From Glandiceps talaboti (taxonomy: Eukaryota > Hemichordata > Enteropneusta > Spengelidae), in the NCBI RefSeq assembly GCF_964340395.1, contig NC_135556.1:315001-379000 (forward strand): a stretch of DNA of 64,000 bases, written 5' to 3'. Both the position numbers and the translations under genes were made by a program. Positions 1-9,500 of this stretch are shown in pieces; the first letter of the stretch is position 1, and each line of letters starts with the position of its first letter. Under the pieces are notes generated by a model that was not told where the DNA came from, ran no database searches, and saw nothing but the letters and a program-made list of their open reading frames with translations.

Positions 1-57
1 AATATAGTATAGTATAGTATAGTATAGTATAGTATAGTATAGTATAGTATAGTATAG
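1..57. repeat. (TATAG)n pentanucleotide microsatellite
   Basis: About eleven uninterrupted copies of a 5-bp TATAG unit. The left edge is cut by the window, so the true length is unknown. Confidence 0.95.
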
Positions 58-160
58 GAGACCGATTTTTGAATTAGAAGACCGACACTTGAATTAGAAG
101 ACCAACACTTGAATTAGAACACCCACACTTGAACTAGAAGACCAATTTTTGAATTAGAAA
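58..160. repeat. 20-bp minisatellite, ~5 imperfect copies
   Basis: Successive blocks of the form GAATTAGAAGACCGACACTT repeat every 20 bp, with substitutions (GACCAACACTT, CACCCACACTT, GACCAATTTTT). It directly follows the pentamer array. Confidence 0.85.
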
Positions 161-718
161 AATACGATCGGGTCGACAAAAACTCACTGACCTCTTTGAC
201 CTCTGGCGCTGAGGAAGTCCTTGGGGGTTGTCGTCCTGACAGATCTGGAGTGTTTTTTGTTTCTATTAAGGCAACTTTTAGGTTATTCATAACCTTTGAG
301 GTAATATTTCCCAGCTTTGAAAAGCTAACGTAAATGTAAGTTTTAAATGAGTTTCCCATGTCACATAAAAATGGGCCCGTAACATTGGTACAGGGACATT
401 ATTAATATTGCATGTATAGTAAAGTCACCGGTACGTCAGAGAACTTTAGGTGGTCATACCTAGGGTATAACAGAAACTGGAATCTCATGAGATGTGGTGA
501 TTTGTAGTGTCAATAACATGTAGTATCCGAAATAGAAAGTGTATTAATCCCTTCTGACAAGTTCATACTGACGATCGTGAGTAGAACAATTAGATTAACT
601 TCTTTTATAAACTATTTCACTTTTCCCTCAAAGTGCAATATAAGTGAAGCATTGATTGTGAAACAGCCAGGCATTTACATGACATGTTCTGTAACTAGTG
701 TGGTAGCTAGGTAAGACA
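161..718. other. Intergenic, no gene seen
   Basis: Short ORFs only, with no recognisable domain, no exon with convincing splice sites and no RNA gene. Confidence 0.6.

Positions 719-754
<36 letters not shown>
719..754. repeat. (TG)n(TA)n dinucleotide microsatellite
   Basis: A TG run passes directly into a TA run. It is one of four TA tracts in 700 bp that punctuate the hammerhead-like segments. Confidence 0.9.
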
Positions 755-790
755 AAAATGAAAGAAGACGAGTCTGATATTACATAGTGG

Positions 791-836
791 AATTACACTA
801 CGGACCGTTGCACCCGAAGGATCGTCAGGTGTAATA
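791..836 (-). ncRNA. Degenerate type I hammerhead-like motif
   Basis: Read on the minus strand: helix I strand ATTACAC, core CTGACGA, a CC-TTCG-GG tetraloop stem, GCAA where GAAA is expected, a tiny helix III (CGGTCCG), TA, then GTGTAAT, which pairs over 7 bp with the first strand. The layout is that of a type I hammerhead with minimal helix III, the form known from Penelope-like retroelements. The A13 position reads C and helix II is only 2 bp, so activity is unlikely. Confidence 0.4.
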
Positions 837-971
837 GTGTGGTTTAATAGTATTCGTTAGCTATACATCCTGCATTATGTACATAACTTATGTGTGTTCA
901 CTGACGGCTGTGTGTACACAAAAAGATTGACAACAAAGGTTACGTATTATTAAGTAAGAACTTGTTAGCGT

Positions 972-999
972 GCCAAGGTGATCGAGCACTCTACTTGGC
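972..999. other. Stem-loop between TA microsatellites
   Basis: GCCAAG and CTTGGC form a 6-bp outer stem, with GTG/CAC pairing inside. It sits between the two hammerhead-like motifs. It does not match a ribozyme family I can name. Confidence 0.35.
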
Positions 1000-1020
1000 G
1001 AAAGAAGAATGAAATTATAT

Positions 1021-1042
1021 GTATATATATATATATATATAT
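1021..1042. repeat. (TA)n microsatellite
   Basis: A short TA dinucleotide run next to the stem-loop at 972-999. Confidence 0.9.
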
Positions 1043-1264
1043 GTATAGTTATAGTTATGTTTGAACTAATAAGTAATATTAAAGAATGCATGTAAGATAC
1101 AGGGACAAGAACAACTATTTACGTGTACCAAATTTCAGACAAGGCTATGCCATTATAGAAAAGGATTTTTTCTATCACAAGCCAAATAAAATGGCCCCAG
1201 TCATAATATTCAAAACAGCATGACCCTCGACCGCCAATTTCAAAAACAGGATGACCCAACCAAT

Positions 1265-1292
1265 CCCCCCCCCCTATATATATATATATATG
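1265..1292. repeat. Poly-C followed by (TA)n
   Basis: A C10 tract runs straight into a TA run. It bounds the left side of the hammerhead-bearing segment. Confidence 0.9.
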
Positions 1293-1325
1293 TTGAGGGT
1301 AGAAGAAAATCAAGTCGGGTTTTTC

Positions 1326-1370
1326 GTCTCTACAAGCCTGTTTCGTGAGTAAATCACTCGTCAGGAGATG
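1326..1370 (-). ncRNA. Type I hammerhead ribozyme motif, complete core
   Basis: Minus strand, 5' to 3': helix I strand (CATCTC); conserved CTGACGA (position 7 of the hammerhead core is variable, so C is allowed); helix II GTGA-TTTAC-TCAC (4 bp, 5-nt loop); conserved GAAA; a two-base-pair helix III closed by CAGGCTTG; TA at the cleavage site; then GAGACG closing helix I (GAGA/TCTC). ATCAA and TTGAT further out can extend helix I. All invariant core bases are present. Hammerheads with such a short helix III are known from Penelope-like retroelements. The predicted cut lies between plus-strand bases 1330 and 1331. TA microsatellites flank it on both sides. No reverse transcriptase is nearby, so this would be a truncated or non-autonomous copy. 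Confidence 0.75.
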
Positions 1371-1377
1371 TTGATGT

Positions 1378-1400
1378 ACATATATATATATATATATATA
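1378..1400. repeat. (TA)n microsatellite
   Basis: A TA run directly beside the hammerhead motif; it probably marks the end of that repeat. Confidence 0.9.
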
Positions 1401-2847
1401 GTTATCTATTATTATGTATTATAATTGTTTTTTGGGGGTTTATGTAGTTGTTTTTGACTATAGAATGATGTACTTTTTACATTATTTCATGTCAAATAAA
1501 ATATTGATACTGTAAAATTTTGAACAGTTTTATGGTAACCCTACTTTTTCTGTTTATCCTTACTCAACAGACCCAGCTTTTCAGTTCCAATATTAAAATA
1601 CCTTTATGTTTTAATTTTCGTCCGCCCTCAATATGTTGTGAAAAAGCGTCCTCTCTGACAAGAAGGAATACGTTTCTGGACGTAGACACTGTGTCTATCG
1701 ACATCATCTACAGTTATGGCATCGAAGAAACTTGTTCACGAAAAGTACATTTCCTTATATAATTATGGCAGTTATTCAAAATGGGGGGGGGGGGGGTGAG
1801 TGTAAGAAAAGCTGAGAAGGGCTTGTTTCTAGGAATCCAATGAAAAGATGATTGAAAGGAGGAAAAGGAGAGGCAAAGAAACATGAATTCAAAGATGATT
1901 TTTTATTTATATACTTTTTTAAATCGACCGACCGACCAAAATTTTCCATGGAAAAAAACAAAAACATTTTTAAACATTAGGATCACCCCTACACACCAAC
2001 CTTGGTGACACCAGGTCGAATAAATAATAGTGGGTGTTTTTGCGATTACCTAGCTTTATAATGTTATTCATGTTTTTATCAGATAACATCTCTAGTTGAT
2101 AAAGTTTTAAATCAAAACTATCGTCTTCTCTGTCTCTTTGTAGCTTACCAACTTTGAATTAATTAGTGCACAGCTAATCCTTGATCAAACTGGTAGGCTA
2201 TTTGGCTAATTACTAGTGACATATTTCCATAACCAGTGTAAATATCTACTCACTGATAAATGGTAATACACCAACCGTTAGTCGGATTGGTAGGTGTCAG
2301 TTAGTGAACTAAAAGACTTTTTAAGTTAACGTGAATGTTGGTGGCGCTATACTACTGAGAACGCATGAACGTACGTATAAAACATCTTGGTAATATAGTT
2401 TTGTGTACAATGTATCTGGATGCGTAACCAAGTTGCAGCAAACATTGAACGCAAGACGCACATAAAGACGGGGTGATTATCAGTGTAGTCAACCTTTCTT
2501 ATTCTTGTTTTTTTTTTGCTTTCTTAATTTTTTTGTCACTTGCTTTGGTATACTTTAGTAGCCTCAGTAAGGACAGTATTTTTACACATTCTAGATCTAA
2601 GGTATTCACGGTAATTGCCTGTTAAATTAATTTAACTTGTATATATATCTGGTACCTAGTATTTAGCAACTGTAATCAATTTTTTTAGGACGTCTACCTG
2701 TTGGGAACGCCCTAATCAAATATATCGGAGTTTGACGATTTACATACAGGCAGAGTCACTTACACTTACCTTGCTTCATTTCCATAGAGTTGTGTCGCCG
2801 GGGTGTGTGTATTTAACGTCAAATAACGGTAGTACTTTAATCTGACA
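1401..2847. other. Intergenic, no gene seen
   Basis: AT-rich sequence with a G14 run near 1783-1796 and T runs near 2500-2540. No convincing exon or RNA gene. The last few hundred bases should hold the promoter and 5' UTR of the ORF at 2848, but I see no clear TATA box. Confidence 0.5.
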
Positions 2848-3212
2848 ATGGAACACAATCCCCTCTACATTAATATTTGTAGTCAGAGGGAACTGTTAAC
2901 GGTTTCGAACATTGGTAGGAAAACTGCTGAAGCCATTATCAATCTTAGAGACGCTATTGGGGACTTGAAATTTGAAAATTTAAGGGAGTTGCCTCATTTT
3001 AAAGTCTCTAACAACTTTTTAAATAGGGTTGATTTTACGCCTGCTTTGGCATTACAAGCCACGCCAGAAGTTGATGAAAATCTAGGCTTAGATATGGCGG
3101 CAGCCCTAACTCCCTCGACAGATCAACCATACGATCTTTCAATAAGTTCCCACATGTCTGCTGTTTCCCCATTAACTGGTGGTGGAGGCTTAGTTGACAC
3201 TCCTATTGCACC

Positions 3213-3293
<81 letters not shown>

Positions 3294-3708
3294 AACAACC
3301 ACTATGCCGACTATGTCAATGACTTCAGTAGCTCCAACAACTACAGTAACAACGAATGTTTACCAACCGACAGGGGACCCGACAATAGATTCTGTTGTGA
3401 AAGTTATCGATTCAAGGGTTCACCCTCCGGAAGGCCAACCGGCTGTAAGGTCTAGGACAGGTAGTACTTATGGTAACCCTAGGGGTGGGTACAGTGTAGG
3501 GAGTAGGTTACCAAGCCCCCCACAATTAAATACATTTGCTACTCCAAATATACCATGGGGAAGGCCGGAACAACAATACATGTACCCACCGACCTATCCA
3601 TATTTATCTTACCCCTACTACCAACCTATGCCAATGCAACAGCCGATGATGCCGTACATGGTACAGGCACAACCCCCTACCTACTACCCAGGGTACATGC
3701 CCCACTAA
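2848..3708 (+). CDS. Uncharacterised HhH protein with poly-Thr and Pro/Tyr-rich tail
   Basis: A 286-residue open frame starting at ATG in the context ACAATGG (A at -3, G at +4). Residues about 8-52 read as a helix-hairpin-helix unit of the ComEA type: INICSQRELL, then the hairpin SNIGRKTAEAI and a second helix pair. Such folds usually bind DNA backbone without sequence specificity. Then follow a linker, Pro at 122-127, a Thr tract at about 128-153 (two Ala inside) and a tail rich in Pro, Tyr, Met and Gln (about 210-286), probably disordered. There is no signal peptide or membrane segment. I do not recognise the full architecture. A nucleic-acid-binding or gag-like protein of a mobile element is possible, but no polymerase frame follows. 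It is longer than a chance ORF, and the codon use outside the repeat looks real. Confidence 0.65.
3210..3299. repeat. (CCA)n(ACA)n trinucleotide repeat inside the ORF
   Basis: About six CCA units, then a long ACA run interrupted by GCAGCA. It encodes the Pro and Thr tracts of the 286-residue protein and is a likely length-variable site. Confidence 0.95.
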
Positions 3709-3971
3709 TGTACAATCTACACCAATGAATCCGCTAACGTCATTTCATATGTCAGATTACACAGTCCCAGATTTCTCTGTATTCAAGCAGGACTAGGTAT
3801 TTACATGTGCAAGACTCATTCAAAACATTGATGAGCATGTATCTTTGAAAAGAAAGCAAGACGTAGGAGAAGTAGACAACGCCCTGTATATTACCATTGT
3901 GTATCCATTCAGGCAAATCCATTGACTACTTATCAGTATCCAACTTTAGTCAACCGACTGAACCATCCTTT
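3709..3971. other. 3' flank of the HhH ORF
   Basis: No ORF, no clear AATAAA, no repeat recognised. It ends where the interspersed repeat begins. Confidence 0.4.
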
Positions 3972-6303
3972 TTAGCTCCGCTGTCAGCGAAAGCTGAAAG
4001 CGTAGCTTTAGGTATAGGTTGTATAGAGTATAGAGAATAGAGTGAATCATAGGTGTCCGTCAAACTTTTATATTTTCATTATTTTCTCCGAAAGTGATAG
4101 TCAGTATTCTTAGCTATTTGGTGTGCATGTTCCCTGGGGGGAGGCTATTCAGATTTGTTCATGCCAAGTTGACCTGTGCCATTTTCAATTTTTTATGATT
4201 TTTTTTTCATAAAATGTCATTTTCATCATCTCCGTGAAAACTTATTGTCAGATTGCTTTGATATCTGGTGTGTTGATGCGCAGGGGGTAGCTTACTCAGG
4301 TTTGTTAATTTCAAGTCAGCACATCTTCATTTTTATTTTTTATGATTTTTTTTTTGTAATTTGAAAAAAAAATGAATATGTTAATGAGCATTATGACCGA
4401 CGCCATATTGGAAATCAGTCGACGAGACTTTTAAGTAAACTGCCACTTTTCAAAAGACACTATTGACGTCAAACAAGCAATGTAATATGTGCTATAGTCA
4501 TAATTCTACGCATTGGGCGCCCAAATGCATGAAGTGACAAGCGTTTATTCGAAACAGGGTTGTAAACTTAAAATCCAAATTCTGCACCCCTTCTACATAA
4601 TCAGCCAGTCCGCAACGTCCTTATTTGCATACTCTATCCTGATTCGACCAGAAGCTGAAGCTGACCTCATTTCACCGGGCGATTTTCCACAGCAAGTATC
4701 AACACAGGACGTTCTTGGTACTCACTAAAATCTCACTTCAGACCCACTATAAAGATGTGATGTTTTCAGATAACATGTAACTTGTGATTAATTCTATATT
4801 GTCGTGCAATTTGAAGTGACAGTGAACCAGAATTAAGACAACTTGCGTAAGGAAGGCATGCGATTGAAGTTATGCAAGAGCAGTCTAACTGCGGACTGTG
4901 AATCAACCAAATTTTGTTTATTGGCCGACAGTTCACATGTCAAGTTAAACGACATGAACGTGTCTTGCCATTTCCAAAATGCAAATATTTGGCAAGTAAA
5001 AATAATTAAAATAATCACAACTTTAATTTGGCTTCAGACTTTGCATTATGTTTTGCGTATCTTTCCCCGTTTTACATGTAAATCCGAAAAGGTTCTCTCT
5101 AGTCATGTCAGTGGTCATACTGGGGCTGCTTTGAGTACGAGCGAAGTGAGACATGTTGAGGTATTTTGTTGAGAATTATAAATATTGTGAAATGTCAAGT
5201 ACAAGGTTTAAATACAATGGAATGATGAAAAAAAAATGGCCGAGTCTGCTGACAGGTGCCGCGCCGGTCACAAGAAACACTGTGAATTCCATCTTTCTTA
5301 GTTTCCGTACGGCAACAACCCCATGTACCCGGATGCACGAGGGACTAACCCGAAAGCAAGTCGTTGTCAGCCATACGTTACAGTGGTAACATCGTCCGAG
5401 AAATCGCTGCGTTCAGAGTGTCATTATTCACAGAATTGTTGTTTTCGAGTGAAAACGCGTCTTGAATTGTATAAATCTAACAAATGAAGACATGTCAAGT
5501 TATATTTTGAAAGTTGTATCGCTAGTTTGAGACGATTTTCTCACGTACTATCGAGGCTTACTTGGACTTGGACCTTACTCCAGTTCATCGGGAAGTTTAG
5601 CCAGTCCGATAATTCTTTCTGGTTTAGTTTACAACACTTTTGATCACGCAGATTTTGTTGTTGTGATGAAAAGAAATTAAAAAAAAAAGATCACTTCAAC
5701 CATTTCGTTGTGTTTTCTTTATGAAAGGTAATAGAACATGAACGAGTGTTACCACTGTAACGTATGGCTGCCAGAATGACTCTCTTTTGGGTACTTGGCG
5801 GGGATTGTCGCCGTCCGGAAACTAAGATGGCGATTAATACATTTCTTCCCTATATATATCTACTACAACTTGTACAAGTTGAATGTTGTTGACTTGGTAA
5901 ATTTGTTAGAAAATTGAAATTCAAATTGCCTCCAAATTATTTTAGATCCCTAGTTTATTTCATTCATCACTAAAATTTCCCAGGGTTAAAGCTGTAAGAC
6001 AATGGCATTATTTATAGCCAACCTCAAAATCCTCTTTTTTTTCTTTTTCTTGTGTGCAATTTTTCATAACAGTAGATTTTTGTTATAAAATGGTGACTAT
6101 GGTATAAAAGTACAATACATTACCAACTTCTGTGTAAAATGTGTTTTACAGTGAGACATCATATGAACCACTAACCACTTTATTGCATCGCTAAAACAAA
6201 ACTGCATAGTGAAGAGCTGAAGAACTGAACCACTTCTACGTGTCACCAAAATAAAAAATTAAATTAAAAAAAAACAGCGGAGCTATTCTGACCGATAGGT
6301 CGC
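3972..6303. repeat. Interspersed repeat A, copy 1
   Basis: Begins CTTTTTAGCTCCGCTGTCAG with a CAGC-GAAA-GCTG hairpin and ends CAGCGGAGCT plus a GACC-GATA-GGTC hairpin; AGCTCCGCTG and CAGCGGAGCT are 10-bp inverted. The same sequence recurs at 18414-20277, so both edges are fixed by loss of similarity. Copy 1 is about 450 bp longer because about 4600-5290 has no match in copy 2. Only short chance ORFs, no transposase: probably a non-autonomous DNA element. It ends about 100 bp upstream of the first exon seen of the spliced gene. Confidence 0.75.
5297..5826. repeat. ~90-bp inverted repeats within repeat A copy 1
   Basis: The arm at 5297-5395 (starting CTTAGTTTCCGTACGGC) is the imperfect reverse complement of the arm at 5742-5826 (ending CCGTCCGGAAACTAAG). 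About 345 bp lie between. This is a MITE-like unit, apparently nested in or fused to repeat A before copies 1 and 2 separated, since both have it. Confidence 0.75.
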
Positions 6304-6410
6304 TTGTTTAGGTGTTACAATGAGACATGAGTAAGGCCACCATTGCCTATTCTGGTAAAATCCTCAACAACACCATTAAAAGAGGTTTGAATAATTGATT
6401 TTATTGACAG

Positions 6411-6530
6411 ATTATGGAGTCCATGGGTGAATTTGACGATGCTACACCAGTGTCAAGACAATATTGTGTACCGGTATCTGTGAAGGTTTTTGAAGAGCAA
6501 GGAACAGAGGAGACTGCCAAAGGTCTTGAA
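6411..6530 (+). CDS. Exon 1 (first coding exon seen) of the spliced gene
   Basis: Preceded by TTTTATTGACAG, followed by GTATGT. ATG at 6414 opens 39 codons (MESMGEFDDATPV...), ending in phase 0. The acceptor in front implies a non-coding exon further upstream, not located. Confidence 0.6.
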
Positions 6531-9500
6531 GTATGTAGTCTTAAACAAAAAGAATCTTTAATCAATTTACTCATTTCCTACATTTCTCTTATTAGTTCTG
6601 AACTTAGAACATAATTATTTACCTATGTATATTTTGCCAATTCAAGTAGACATCTGATAACATATGTACCAGTAATTACGTGCACCAGTGTGCACACATA
6701 CTAGTGGTATTTGAATTGCAGTGCAATACCGAAAACATTATTGCATACTTGCATGCAAATGAGGGCACACCACCATTCCTTGTACATGAAAGCGCCTGAT
6801 TGCACAGCATCATTTTTATGGAAATGTTGACAAACATATGTGGGTACTCAGGGGTATTTGTACTCATATTTGCAGTGTTTTATGCTGCACTTTCACTCAC
6901 TAGCTCCTGACAGTATGGCCACAGAAAACACTGCAAACACTCAAACAAATACCCCCCCCCTCCCCCAAGTACTCCACACTTGAACTCACAAGGAGAATTC
7001 TCATAGAAATCCAAAGATAAGGTGGGTTCAATACATATATTTTAAGTTTACAAGGACAGCAACCTACTTTGGGTAGAAATATGAAGAATAGATTTCTTCA
7101 TGAAAAGGCACTCACAAGTTTGCTTTTTTCATATCAGGATTAGATATTGTACATGGAAAAACATCCTGATATCTATCAAGAAATATTGAGGAAGAAGAAA
7201 CAAGATGAAATGGAGAACAAAAGTATATTCTCATTTCTAAAGGTGAGGAACCTGAAATTAGAAAACAGATATTAGCCCAAACTTTCATCAGTTAGTTTTC
7301 CAAAGGTCAGAAGGTCAACTTCACAACCTGTTTTCGCCAGAACCCGACGTTGAATATTGGTCAGATTCCTCAAGCATAGAGCAATACACTCCAGCATTAA
7401 CATCTGATGGTGTGATTTAGCCAAATTCATTCGAACCGACTGCTAGCAGTAACGATAGTTCCTCTGGTAGTGAGGAGTGAGGAAGGTGTGGTCAACCACA
7501 GACACTGAATGACACTGCTTTATAAGGTTTTTTTCCGATGTAAATTTCACAGACAAATGTAGTCATGGCTAGTACACATTATATGTAATAGTATACCTGT
7601 GTTTAAATATCCACCATGCAAGTTTAGTGCTTGTTTTCTGAGTATGCCTTGCTGTCTTGTACCGCAACATGGACCATCCAGCTTATTGTTTATGTCCTAG
7701 TGAAGCCGTGTTGTTTACATAAAGTGAAGGCTGTTATCAGCATCCTTTGTTGACATAACTATTCAATGGGTGGAAAACAGCTCCCGCAGACAATCTAATC
7801 AAAATGAAAATTTTCTAATATTTCCGTACCCATCGAACATACAGAGATAGGATGAGAATGGCTTCAAGAGTTCTCCATAATATTCTCTCAAGTTGTTCAG
7901 ATGTATTGTAGCATGTGTCGTAACAGTACATTTGATCTATGACCATTCAAAATCTTCGCGAAAGTAGACCCACAAATTCGTTAGAGCAGAACGTTTTGTT
8001 GGATAACCATCCCTCTTGAAAGCTATGTGTACACGCACTTTATTTCATTTTTTACTGCTTTCATTACCATCCACACAGTGACATGAAGTGGTTTCATCTT
8101 CTTTCAAAGCACGGCCCGTGTTCACTGAAGCCAGCCGTACTGAGGTGTATTGCGTATTGTCTCCGACCATTTTTGTTTGAGTTTTGATGGATAGACATGT
8201 CTTATGTTGTGGAAGTTATTTGACCTGGGAGCGTGACGCTTAGTGCTGACTGTACTTTGCTGTGTCCATCCACTTTTGACATGTGATTGGCATGACACAG
8301 TAATTGTTCAGGTAGACAAAACAACGGAAACAAACATAGCAACATTATAATGAGCATTTCGTCTTTTTACTTTGAAGTTTGATATGATTGCGACTGTATG
8401 TACATGTGATGTATCACAATGAAAACGATCGACTTCCAGCAACATGGAAAACAAAACATACAATCGAACTACGCATTGTTTCCAAAAAATTGCTATCGTA
8501 CTGAAATATTTTATGAAGCTAACTTGCTTTCTTGAAAACATTATTTCAAATTATTTTATTTGTTTGTTTTTTTTCGCTTTGATCATGGCTACACCAGTGG
8601 CGTGGAGAACCCCGACCCCGGTAACATTTGTCTTTCACTGTATGGTGTCACTGTCCAGTTTTTACGTGATTTCAACTGCCTTCACCCATTATTATCTACT
8701 CAGTTATATCACTCGGAAATGTGTGTAGGGTGATTGTTTCACTGCGGTTGCTGCCGACAAAACACCAAGGAACCATAATTGTTGTCGGAAGACTAAACTG
8801 GTAGACCACAATATGTACAGTTACAGATAATACAATATGGCAAACGTAATTAGTAATTCATAAGTAAACATTACACAAAGGCTTAGAAGGCTTTTGTAAC
8901 ACGTGGGACCTCAACACCTTTCGTGAGCTGGTCTAGGTGCCGAAGTTAGTCGAAGCACAGGGGATTAAGGGGGCAAATATTTTTGCGACTTTCTTGCCAA
9001 TGCGCATAATATTTAGAGGTATGAATGTAATTTCATTTATTTTTATGGCAAAATAAACATAATTACGAAAAAAATTATCAACCTTTGCATGTACACTGTA
9101 ACTAGTTTTAATATAGAAAATACAGTTCCCCAAAATAGAAAAATTAAACGAGACTTACCTGGAAGTTGAAGTTTGATTGAAATTCTACCGAATTATCTCG
9201 AGCACTGAGTGATTACGTGAGATAGTGTTGTGGTGATGCAATCTTCAGCCTTCAAAGTATATTCTGTGCACATCAGGATTGATGTGCATGATAATTATGG
9301 GTGGGTTATTTCCATCCGGGCTTTGGGCACGTAATCACTCAGTGCTCAAGATAATTCGGTAGAATTTCAATCAAACTTCAACTTCCAGGTAAGTCTCGTT
9401 TAATTTCTCTATTCTACCTCATTATCATGCACTTCCTGATCACGTGAGATTTCAAAGCCAACTGATGGGCACAGAATGAAACACCATTTATCAAGTCAAA

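Noticed and set aside
8444-8728. 94-codon plus-strand frame
   Set aside because: Intronic, AT-rich, no domain or conserved composition; only the 12-codon MATPVAWRTPTP part before GTAACA looked exon-like, and support is too thin.
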